Shown here: positions 1 to 5,392 of the stretch, in pieces
Numbering within the stretch: the stretch's first letter is position 1
Layout: each line of letters opens with the position of its first letter
Program-made: the position numbers and the translations under genes
From: Pirellulales bacterium
GTDB lineage: Bacteria; Planctomycetota; Planctomycetia; Pirellulales; Thermoguttaceae
Length of the DNA stretch: 6,907 nt
Reading direction: 5' to 3'
Assembly: GCA_030605745.1 (NCBI GenBank)
Contig: JAUWHT010000299.1
Span: 1-6,907, forward strand
Notes under the pieces: model-generated
The model's input: only the letters and a program-made list of their open reading frames with translations
Told to the model about the DNA's origin: nothing
Database searches by the model: none

Positions 1-13
1 GTCTTGACAGATG

Positions 14-38
14 TTTCGGCAAAGGCGGATTGCCGAGG
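14..38. repeat. Short inverted repeat (hairpin) in the upstream leader
   Basis: TCGGCAA (16-22) is the exact reverse complement of TTGCCGA (30-36), with a 7-nt loop; two further G-T pairs could extend the stem to 14-38. No T-run follows, so it is not a convincing intrinsic terminator. It may be the tail of something that begins before the window. It is short enough to have arisen by chance. Confidence 0.35.
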
Positions 39-77
39 GGTAGTTGCCGCAAGTTGGTATTGGGTAGTGACTTATGA

Positions 78-97
78 CCGTCGATGGCGGTCGATGG
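78..97. repeat. Tandem 10-bp direct repeat
   Basis: CCGTCGATGG (78-87) is followed directly by CGGTCGATGG (88-97), one mismatch in ten. It lies in the non-coding leader before the first gene. No function can be assigned; it may be slippage debris or part of a larger repeat family. Confidence 0.4.
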
Positions 98-143
98 GAA
101 TTGTTGGGCCGGTGAAGCATACGTCCATAAACACCAACAATTC
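98..143. repeat. 10-bp perfect inverted repeat, 26-nt loop
   Basis: GAATTGTTGG (98-107) is the exact reverse complement of CCAACAATTC (134-143). It abuts the 10-bp direct repeat and lies about 35 bp before the candidate promoter. It could be a hairpin or an operator-like dyad, but the 26-nt spacing is wide and no protein-binding motif is recognised. Confidence 0.35.
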
Positions 144-177
144 ATAAAACCCCGGGAAAACGCCACTTGTGGGTGAA

Positions 178-206
178 TGTACATGCCGTGGAGACCGGCA
201 TATACT
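178..206 (+). promoter_or_regulatory. Candidate sigma-70-type promoter for the FG-GAP gene
   Basis: A -35-like TGTACA (178-183, 4 of 6 to consensus) and a -10-like TATACT (201-206, 5 of 6) are separated by 17 bp. Transcription would start near 213, giving a leader of about 44 nt with a clear ribosome binding site. The spacer carries a 6-bp dyad, ATGCCG (183-188) against CGGCAT (196-201), which could be a regulator site. This is pattern matching only; planctomycete promoters are poorly standardised. Confidence 0.35.
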
Positions 207-244
207 AGGAGCAGTGTTTCCGTCATCCTACACGCTTACCTTTC

Positions 245-250
245 GGAGGT
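245..250 (+). promoter_or_regulatory. Ribosome binding site fixing the start at 257
   Basis: GGAGGT lies 6 nt before the ATG at 257, a strong Shine-Dalgarno match. It favours this ATG over the in-frame ATG at 269. The other two downstream genes for which I place an ATG start (2124 and 5393) have no comparable site. Confidence 0.7.
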
Positions 251-256
251 CCCAAA

Positions 257-1438
257 ATGTGTATTCTGATGATCGCGAATTGGTTGGTCTTGGTTTGTTT
301 TTGCGCGGCAAGCTGTCTGTTTGCGGAGGACCCGACTCCGGTGAAATTCGCCGTGCACCGGGTGGGCACGTACCGGGGCGAGGCCTGCGGCGTGGGCGAC
401 TTCAACAATGACGGAAAGCTGGACATCGTTGCCCTGCCCTATCTGTACCTCGCGCCGGGCTTCAAGCCGCAGGAAATCACTACTGTCAAGGGAGAGGTGG
501 ACGACCAGGGGAAGGGATACCGCTGGGACTTCATGAACTCTCCGCTGGACGTCGACGGCGACGGTTGGCTGGATGTGGTCACCTGCTCGTGGGACGGGAA
601 GAAGTCGGAGTGGCTGCGCAATCCGGGCACGACCGGCGGCCAGTGGACGCGGAATCTCGTCGAGGAGAACGGGCACTTCGAGCACGGCGACCTGTGGGAC
701 GTCGACGGCGACGGGGTGCGCGAGGAGATTCTGCCGGGAGTCACCGGCACTGTCTGGTACGAGGTGGGCACCGGTGCGGACGGAAAGCGCGGGATCATCA
801 AGCACGTGGTTTCCGAAAAGCGGCTCGATTGGGGTGTCGGTTGCGGAGACCTGAACGGTGACGGACGGCCCGACATCCTACGCCCCGACGCCTGGTTCGA
901 GGCACCCGCCGACCCACGCACCGGAAAGTGGACCGAGCATCCCTTGGCGGTCGGGTGCCTGCAAGAGGGCAAGGCCGAGCACACGCCGCAGATCTGGGTC
1001 TACGACGTCAACGCCGACGGGCTGAATGATATCGTCACCAGTTCGGCGCACCGCCACGGTATCTTCTGGTACCAGCAGACCCGCAAGGGATCGAAAATCG
1101 GCTTCAAGCAGCACGTAATCGACGACTCCTGGACCCAGGCCCACAGCATCACCTTGGCCGACATCGACGGCGACGGCGACCTGGACCTGGCGACCGGAAA
1201 ACGATTCATGGCGCACAACGGCAAAGACCCGGAGGGAAACCTGCCGCCGGGCGTCTACTGGTACGAGTTGAAACGCGGCCCCACCCCGATCTGGACAAAG
1301 CACGTGATTTCGTTTGGTCAAGGGATCGGCTCCGGGATGAACATCCCGGTGGTGGACCTCGACGGGGACGGCGACCTGGACATCGTCGTGACCGGCAAGT
1401 GGGGCGGGCCGGTGTGGTTCGAGAACAAGCTGAAGTAG
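257..1438 (+). CDS. Secreted FG-GAP/VCBS repeat protein, probable seven-bladed beta-propeller
   Basis: The 393-residue product begins with a hydrophobic segment (about residues 1-23) ending LFA-ED, read as an export signal. The n-region lacks positive charge, and Cys20 in an AAS-C context might instead be a relaxed lipobox. The mature part carries seven calcium-loop motifs of the D-x-[DN]-x-D-G-x-x-D type at residues 48, 98, 148, 198, 250, 302 and 367, each followed by hydrophobic strand residues. Such loops are typical of FG-GAP/VCBS (integrin-alpha-like) blades, so seven motifs suggest one closed propeller with little else. There is no catalytic domain, cohesin, dockerin or sorting tag. WYE/WFE-type strands (for example VWYEV, IFWYQ, VYWYEL, VWFEN) recur between the loops. 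The protein is likely extracytoplasmic and calcium-stabilised; ligand and role are unknown. The stop codon lies inside the start of a heptamer repeat array. Family assignment is firm, function is not. Confidence 0.88.
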   Translation: MCILMIANWLVLVCFCAASCLFAEDPTPVKFAVHRVGTYRGEACGVGDFNNDGKLDIVALPYLYLAPGFKPQEITTVKGEVDDQGKGYRWDFMNSPLDVDGDGWLDVVTCSWDGKKSEWLRNPGTTGGQWTRNLVEENGHFEHGDLWDVDGDGVREEILPGVTGTVWYEVGTGADGKRGIIKHVVSEKRLDWGVGCGDLNGDGRPDILRPDAWFEAPADPRTGKWTEHPLAVGCLQEGKAEHTPQIWVYDVNADGLNDIVTSSAHRHGIFWYQQTRKGSKIGFKQHVIDDSWTQAHSITLADIDGDGDLDLATGKRFMAHNGKDPEGNLPPGVYWYELKRGPTPIWTKHVISFGQGIGSGMNIPVVDLDGDGDLDIVVTGKWGGPVWFENKLK

Positions 1439-1464
1439 TCAGTGGCCAGTAGTCAGTGGCCAGT
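1434..1464. repeat. Heptanucleotide tandem array (AGTAGTC/AGTGGCC)
   Basis: Two 7-mers alternate, AGTAGTC then AGTGGCC, twice, plus a trailing AGT, giving an exact 14-bp tandem repeat with a 7-nt sub-period. The array begins within the last sense codon of the FG-GAP gene and supplies its TAG stop (1436-1438). It resembles in style the short tandemly repeated heptamers known from cyanobacterial genomes. Confidence 0.75.
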
Positions 1465-1471
1465 GTATAAT
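1443..1471 (+). promoter_or_regulatory. Candidate promoter for rsfS, partly inside the heptamer array
   Basis: TATAAT (1466-1471) is a perfect -10 hexamer immediately after the array. Seventeen bp upstream TGGCCA (1443-1448) matches 4 of 6 -35 bases, and this hexamer comes from the repeat unit itself. Transcription would start near 1478, about 35 nt before the rsfS GTG. It is unproven, but the -10 match stands out in this GC-rich setting. Confidence 0.42.
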
Positions 1472-1501
1472 GTGGGTTGTTGTGCCCAGTTTGTTCCTGC
1501 A

Positions 1502-1507
1502 AGAGGA
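1502..1507 (+). promoter_or_regulatory. Ribosome binding site selecting the GTG start of rsfS
   Basis: AGAGGA ends 5 nt before the GTG at 1513. The upstream in-frame TTG at 1477 has no such site and would sit at the presumed transcription start, so the shorter product is preferred. Confidence 0.6.
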
Positions 1508-1512
1508 TCTTA

Positions 1513-1917
1513 GTGGAAGACAGCACCGTCCGTTCGGAGGTGGCTGCTGAAAAGCAGTCCAATCCGGGGCTCAAGCGGGCCCTGGTTGCTGCCCGAACTG
1601 CCGATGATAACCGCGGCCGCGACATCGTCGTGCTCGACATGCGCGAGTTGACGGCCATGTTCGACTACTTCGTATTGGCCAGCGGCACCAGCCGGCGGCA
1701 GCTTCACGCGATGAGCGAACAGATCGACCACGCCTTGGAGGAAGGGCTGGGTGATCGGCGGCTGGGGATCGAAGGTTACGACGAAAGCCGCTGGATCCTG
1801 CTCGATTACGGCGACGTGGTGATCCACCTGTTCGAGCCCGAGACCCGCGAGTACTACGCGCTGGAAGAACTCTGGGGCCAGGCCAAGCGCGTGCCGTTCG
1901 AGCCGCGCAGCTCGTGA
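1513..1917 (+). CDS. rsfS: Ribosomal silencing factor RsfS (DUF143/Iojap family)
   Basis: RsfS binds ribosomal protein uL14 on the 50S subunit and blocks joining with 30S, lowering translation in starvation or stationary phase; it acts in the cytoplasm. The 134-residue product has the usual length. Family hallmarks are visible: D37-IVVLDMREL-T47, the DYFVLASGTS block (51-60) followed by RRQ, the SRWILLDYGDVVIHLF block (92-107), and the EYYALEELW motif (113-121) near the C-terminus. The start is GTG, chosen for its AGAGGA ribosome binding site; a TTG twelve codons upstream is the alternative. In many bacteria rsfS sits with nadD or other translation genes; here argS lies 3.5 kb downstream on the same strand with a large exported-protein gene between them. 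It probably has its own promoter next to the heptamer array. The identification is secure by motif. Confidence 0.93.
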   Translation: MEDSTVRSEVAAEKQSNPGLKRALVAARTADDNRGRDIVVLDMRELTAMFDYFVLASGTSRRQLHAMSEQIDHALEEGLGDRRLGIEGYDESRWILLDYGDVVIHLFEPETREYYALEELWGQAKRVPFEPRSS

Positions 1918-1940
1918 GAATTATTAAGCATTCAAACTGT

Positions 1941-1954
1941 AAATGCTAGCATTT
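1941..1954. repeat. 14-bp perfect palindrome
   Basis: AAATGCTAGCATTT reads the same on both strands with no spacer. It overlaps the last three bases of the left 12-bp inverted repeat. It could be an operator-type site or a sub-terminal binding site of the MITE-like element. There is no counterpart at the right end. Confidence 0.5.
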
Positions 1955-1982
1955 GGGAAAACGTGGTATACAGGTGGAAACA

Positions 1983-2064
1983 AGGGATTGGGGATTAGTG
2001 ATTGGGGATTAGAGTTGATGCGGAAGACGTGATTCCAATCCCTAATCACCAATCCCTAATCCCT
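1983..2064. repeat. Opposed heptamer arrays forming a 30-bp imperfect hairpin
   Basis: The left arm (1983-2012) is built of four 7-mers of the type GGGATTG/GGGATTA. The right arm (2035-2064) is its near reverse complement (CCAATCC/CTAATCC). Twenty-six of 30 positions pair; the loop is 22 nt (2013-2034). The four non-Watson-Crick positions fall exactly every seven bases (1990/2057, 1997/2050, 2004/2043, 2011/2036), alternating G-T and A-C. In RNA the two G-U pairs would still hold. No T-run follows directly, so terminator function is doubtful. Confidence 0.75.
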
Positions 2065-2123
2065 GTCACTACAGTGTTTTTCAAGCAAAACGTCCCGATC
2101 CGTTTACAGTTTGAGTTAAGCAC

Positions 2124-5100
2124 ATGAACAAGACAATCCTCGCAGCGATTATTTCGTTTTCACTTATCGTTAGTGTACAGGCGGCAGACTGGCCGATGTA
2201 TCGGGCCGATGCCGCACGAAGCGGCTACACGCCGGAGCAGTTGCCGGACAGTCTTTCGCTCGTGTGGACCTACCGCTCGCCACATCCGCCGATGCCGGCA
2301 TGGCCGACTCGCAACCGCGAGCGGTTCGATCGTGCTTACCAGCCGGTGATCGCAGGCGGGATGCTCTATTACGGCAGTTCGGCCGACTGCAAGGTGTACG
2401 CCCTGGACGCCGCCACGGGCGAAACCCGTTGGACGTTCTTTACCGATAGCCCTGTGCGGTTCGCACCGGTTGCGTGGCAAGATCGTTTGTTCGTGGCAAG
2501 CGACGATGGTCACCTGTATTGCCTTGCCGCGACCGACGGCCAACTGCTTTGGAAGCTGCGCGGCGGGCCGAAAGCCGAGATGCTGCTTGGCAACGACCGA
2601 ATGATTTCACGCTGGCCTGCTCGCGGCGGGCCGGTCGTGGCCGAGGGGGTTCTCTACTTTGGGGCAGGCATCTGGCCGACGGAGGGGATTTTCATCTATG
2701 CGATCGATCCGGCCACCGGCAAGGTGCTCTGGTGCAACGACTCGTCCGGCGGGATTGAGATGGACCAGCCGCACCCGACCGCCCGAGCCAAAAGCGGTAT
2801 TGCTGCCCAGGGACACCTGGCTGTCCATGGCGACGTTCTGTTTATACCCACCGGTCGGGCAGTGCCTGCGATATTCGACCGACATGGAGGTAAACTTCGC
2901 TATTTTCACCTCCAGCAGAACCAATTCTCGGGCGGATCGGACGTTGTTGCCATCGACGACCATTTCTTCAACAACGGCGTGATGTTCGCTACAGCAAACG
3001 GTGCGAAGCACGGCACTGTCGGAGTCCAAATCACCGCACATCCGGACTTTGTTATCTCCTCGGGAAAGAACCGGATCGTCGCCTTCGACCGTCGAAAGCT
3101 GCTGGTCGACAAGGAGGTAACCGATCGGAAGGGCAAGAAGCAGATCGTCAAGGTTCTTGGCCCACCGGTATGGAGCGTTGACCTTCCGCCCGGCGCCTTG
3201 GCGCCACCGATCGTTCGCAAGGGGACCGAGCAACCGAGCGACCACCTTATGGGCTCGACGGCGTGGAGCCGTCCAACTTTGTCCGACGCGGCAAGTGCGC
3301 TGATAGTTGCGGGTGATAACGTCGTAGCCGGCGGACGGAGCAAGGTGTTGTTGGTTGATGTCCGCTCGCACAAAGCGGTGTGGGACGCGGAGGTGGGCAG
3401 CACCGTCTATGATCTGGCAGTGGCCGACGGCCGGCTTTACGCCAGCACGGATCAGGGAACGATCTACTGCTTTGGCGACCACAAAGCCGCGACCGGTGGT
3501 CGCGCCGATAAAGCCGATGCCGCCGGTAGTTTAACAGGGTTGGGCGCGACCACCGGTCGCGGCTTTATGGTTCGTTATGAAGCCGCGGCCGAAGAGATCA
3601 TTCGGCGAACTGGTGTTACCGAAGGATATTGTTTGGATATTGCCTGTGGCGATGGCAGCTTGGCAATGGAATTGGCCCGTCGTACGAAACTTCAAATCTA
3701 CGCCGTGGAAAAAGACCCGGTCAAGGTGCAAGCCGCCCGACGGATGCTCGATACGGCAGGACTCTACGGCGTGCGCGTGACGGTTCACCAGGCCGATCCG
3801 GCCGGCGTGCCGTACCCAAATTACTTCGCCGATCTGATCGTCTCCGGTCGGTCGGTGACCGAAGGTCCGCACGTTGTGCCAAGCAGCGCAATGCAGCGCA
3901 TGCAATGTCCGTACCGTGGGATCGCGTGCATCGGCAAGCCGGGTGCAATGCAGCAATCGGTCCGCGGTCCGTTGGAAGGAGCCGGCAGTTGGACACACCA
4001 GAACACCGACGTTGCCAACACGCTCTGCTCCAGCGACAACATGGTGCACGGCCCACTGGAAATGCTCTGGTTCCGCGACACCGACTTCGTGATGATCAGC
4101 CGCCATGGCCGCGGTCCGGCACCGCTGATTGACAAGGGGCGGATGTTTGCCGAAGGACTCCACGGACTCCGGGCAACCAACATCTACAACGGTTGCACCC
4201 TCTGGGAATTCCCGCTCGAAGGGGTTCTCCTGCCGTACCACGGCGAAACCCAACTCGGAGCGGCGTGGTGTGGGAGCAACGTCTGCATAAACGACAATCG
4301 CGTTTACATACATAATAGAGATGTATGTCTATGCCTCGACGCAGAAGATGGGAAAAAGCTGGCCGAGCTACAGCCTCCTTTACATCCTGATGGGAAACGG
4401 GGAATATGGGGATACATCGCTTGCAAAGATGGAACGCTCTTCGGCACCCTGGCCAACGAACAATACCTGGTCAAGTCGTTTTCTCCCAAATGGGATACTA
4501 GTCGCTTGTTCACTGAGTCGGTGCTGTTTTTTGCTATGGACGCCCGGACAGGGAAACTCAAGTGGTCCTACACGTCCAAGCATTCCATCCGTCCCAGTGC
4601 CATTGCGATCGGCGGCGGGCGCGTGTACCTGATTGACCGGTCGCCTGCGCCGATCGATGAACTCAGCTTCGATGAGGACAAAGCCCACGCGGAAGCACGG
4701 CGGCGTGCCACGGCCGGCGGCAAGAGCGAAGAAGAGGAATTTCGTCGGTTGGCCGAACACCAAACCGGCCGGCTGCTTGCCTTGGACGTGGCAACAGGCA
4801 AGGTATTGTGGGAAAACGACAAGGAGATCTTCGGCACGATGCTTTCCTTCAGCGCTAAGCACGACGTGCTTGTGATGGGCTACCAGGCACGACATAAACC
4901 ACATGCGTGGCGAAAATCCGAACTGGGCGATCGGATGGCCGGCATACACCCTGGTGATGGAACGCGGCTATGGGACGTCAATGCAAAGTATCAGTCCCGG
5001 CCGATCCTCAACGACCGAACCATTTACGCCCAGCCCGGCGCGTGGGACCTGCTCAGCGGTAAGCAGTTGCCGTTTACGTTTACCCGCTCGTACGGGTGTG

Positions 5101-5324
5101 GCATCCCGGTCGGTTCGAGGAACATGTTAGTATTCCGCTCCGCCACGCTTGGGTATTTTGATCTGACCGGCACACGATGCACGGAGAACTACGGGGGAAT
5201 TCGGCCTGGGTGTTGGATTAACGCTATTCCAGCCGGCGGGCTGGTGTTGATGGCCGACGCCGCAAGCTGGTGTACCTGTAGCTACCTGAACCAGGCCACC
5301 TGTGCCTTGCAGCCGGTCGAATGA
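2124..5324 (+). CDS. Exported PQQ-like beta-propeller protein with inserted SAM-methyltransferase core
   Basis: The 1066-residue product starts with a signal peptide (Lys3, hydrophobic 5-17, cleavage likely VQA-AD at 20/21). Residues 21-452 carry PQQ-type propeller repeats, with the A/L-D-x-x-T-G-x-x-x-W signature at about 93-103, 133-143, 193-203 and a weak copy at 411-420. Residues 454-481 are encoded by an inverted-repeat element. Residues 485-605 look like a class I SAM methyltransferase core: motif I LDIACGDG (504-511), acidic Glu529 after strand 2, HQADP (555-559) and FADLIV (568-573). From about 620 on, propeller sequence resumes (repeats near 735-745, 804-814, 885-896), with a charged helical stretch at 845-880. 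The end has GCWINAIPAGG and a Cys-x-Cys (1050, 1052). The ATG has no Shine-Dalgarno and lies 1 nt after a putative target duplication. Substrate and activity are unknown; I see no quinoprotein dehydrogenase active site, so PQQ binding is not implied. Confidence 0.85.
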   Translation: MNKTILAAIISFSLIVSVQAADWPMYRADAARSGYTPEQLPDSLSLVWTYRSPHPPMPAWPTRNRERFDRAYQPVIAGGMLYYGSSADCKVYALDAATGETRWTFFTDSPVRFAPVAWQDRLFVASDDGHLYCLAATDGQLLWKLRGGPKAEMLLGNDRMISRWPARGGPVVAEGVLYFGAGIWPTEGIFIYAIDPATGKVLWCNDSSGGIEMDQPHPTARAKSGIAAQGHLAVHGDVLFIPTGRAVPAIFDRHGGKLRYFHLQQNQFSGGSDVVAIDDHFFNNGVMFATANGAKHGTVGVQITAHPDFVISSGKNRIVAFDRRKLLVDKEVTDRKGKKQIVKVLGPPVWSVDLPPGALAPPIVRKGTEQPSDHLMGSTAWSRPTLSDAASALIVAGDNVVAGGRSKVLLVDVRSHKAVWDAEVGSTVYDLAVADGRLYASTDQGTIYCFGDHKAATGGRADKADAAGSLTGLGATTGRGFMVRYEAAAEEIIRRTGVTEGYCLDIACGDGSLAMELARRTKLQIYAVEKDPVKVQAARRMLDTAGLYGVRVTVHQADPAGVPYPNYFADLIVSGRSVTEGPHVVPSSAMQRMQCPYRGIACIGKPGAMQQSVRGPLEGAGSWTHQNTDVANTLCSSDNMVHGPLEMLWFRDTDFVMISRHGRGPAPLIDKGRMFAEGLHGLRATNIYNGCTLWEFPLEGVLLPYHGETQLGAAWCGSNVCINDNRVYIHNRDVCLCLDAEDGKKLAELQPPLHPDGKRGIWGYIACKDGTLFGTLANEQYLVKSFSPKWDTSRLFTESVLFFAMDARTGKLKWSYTSKHSIRPSAIAIGGGRVYLIDRSPAPIDELSFDEDKAHAEARRRATAGGKSEEEEFRRLAEHQTGRLLALDVATGKVLWENDKEIFGTMLSFSAKHDVLVMGYQARHKPHAWRKSELGDRMAGIHPGDGTRLWDVNAKYQSRPILNDRTIYAQPGAWDLLSGKQLPFTFTRSYGCGIPVGSRNMLVFRSATLGYFDLTGTRCTENYGGIRPGCWINAIPAGGLVLMADAASWCTCSYLNQATCALQPVE
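3483..3566. repeat. In-frame palindromic element inside the PQQ-like gene
   Basis: Positions 3483-3506 and 3543-3566 are exact 24-bp inverted repeats around a 36-nt loop; after one mismatch, four more pairs (3478-3481/3568-3571) extend the stem. Each arm is itself a small hairpin: CGCGACC and GGTCGCG around a 3-nt loop (3488-3504 and 3545-3561). The unit is 84 bp, exactly 28 codons, and reads through as a low-complexity Ala/Gly/Thr-rich peptide (residues 454-481). It sits at the junction of the N-terminal propeller half and the methyltransferase core, a place tolerant of insertion. The design recalls REP/BIME repeats and the Rickettsia palindromic elements that insert in frame into genes. Confidence 0.7.
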
Positions 5325-5341
5325 CACGCCAAATAGTTGCT

Positions 5342-5383
5342 CAATTTTCGATTTACAATTCTCAATTTGCAATTTGCAATCCT
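5342..5383. repeat. AT-rich heptanucleotide array (CAATTTG type) before argS
   Basis: Six consecutive 7-mers (CAATTTT, CGATTTA, CAATTCT, CAATTTG, CAATTTG, CAATCCT) fill most of the 68-bp spacer. The same stretch can be read as two 21-bp units (5340-5360, 5361-5381) differing at four positions. It ends 9 nt before the argS ATG and so lies in or next to its leader. It is far more AT-rich than its surroundings. Confidence 0.7.
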
Positions 5384-5392
5384 TCTCGCCAG

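Larger units (their letters stand above)
1924..2122. mobile_element. MITE-like element of 185 bp with 7-bp flanking direct repeats
   Basis: The direct repeat TTAAGCA occurs at 1924-1930 and again at 2116-2122. Just inside, after one base on each side, stand exact 12-bp inverted repeats: TCAAACTGTAAA (1932-1943) and TTTACAGTTTGA (2103-2114). Target duplication, terminal inverted repeat, short ORF-free interior, and the mirror of these, is the layout of a small non-autonomous transposed element. The interior (1931-2115) holds a 14-bp palindrome and a 30-bp imperfect stem of heptamers. It fills nearly the whole spacer, from 7 nt after the rsfS stop to 1 nt before the next ATG. The outermost base pair (1931/2115) does not match, and no source transposase is present in the window. 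An alternative is a regulatory or intrinsic repeat structure whose flanks match by coincidence. Confidence 0.55.

Noticed and set aside
1..147. Open frame from the window edge to TAA at 145-147 (48 codons), possible end of an upstream gene
   Set aside because: Codon use is unlike the neighbouring genes, the translation has no recognisable motif, and the stretch is full of small repeats. Without upstream sequence it cannot be supported.
548..714. Identical 17-bp stretches at 548 and 698 as a DNA repeat element
   Set aside because: They encode equivalent calcium loops (DVDGDG) of successive propeller blades, so protein repetition explains them.
236..1321. Antisense and out-of-frame open frames across the FG-GAP gene
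   Set aside because: They are shadows of the repeated D-x-D-G-D coding sequence; none has a convincing start site or motif.
1477..1512. Longer rsfS start at TTG 1477
   Set aside because: No ribosome binding site precedes it, it would begin at the predicted transcription start, and the added residues (MLCPVC...) do not resemble the family. GTG at 1513 has AGAGGA at proper spacing.
1964..1972. Extended -10-like sequence (TGGTATACA) as promoter for the PQQ-like gene
   Set aside because: TATACA matches only 4 of 6 and no -35-like hexamer stands 16-18 bp upstream; the leader would also include the whole 30-bp stem.
2067..2080. Intrinsic terminator after rsfS (CACT-AC-AGTG followed by TTTTT)
   Set aside because: The stem is only 4 bp with a 2-nt loop and would not be stable; the larger 30-bp stem ends 11 nt before the T-run.
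2607..4313. Long antisense open frames (291 codons at 2607-3482 and 260 codons at 3531-4313 on the - strand)
   Set aside because: They lie wholly opposite the PQQ-like gene, whose frame has clear domain motifs; long antisense frames are common in GC-rich genes and these translations show no family signature.
4306..4328. 8-bp hairpin ACATACAT/ATGTATGT within the large gene
   Set aside because: Short, low complexity and inside coding sequence with ordinary encoded residues; likely coincidence within a low-GC patch.
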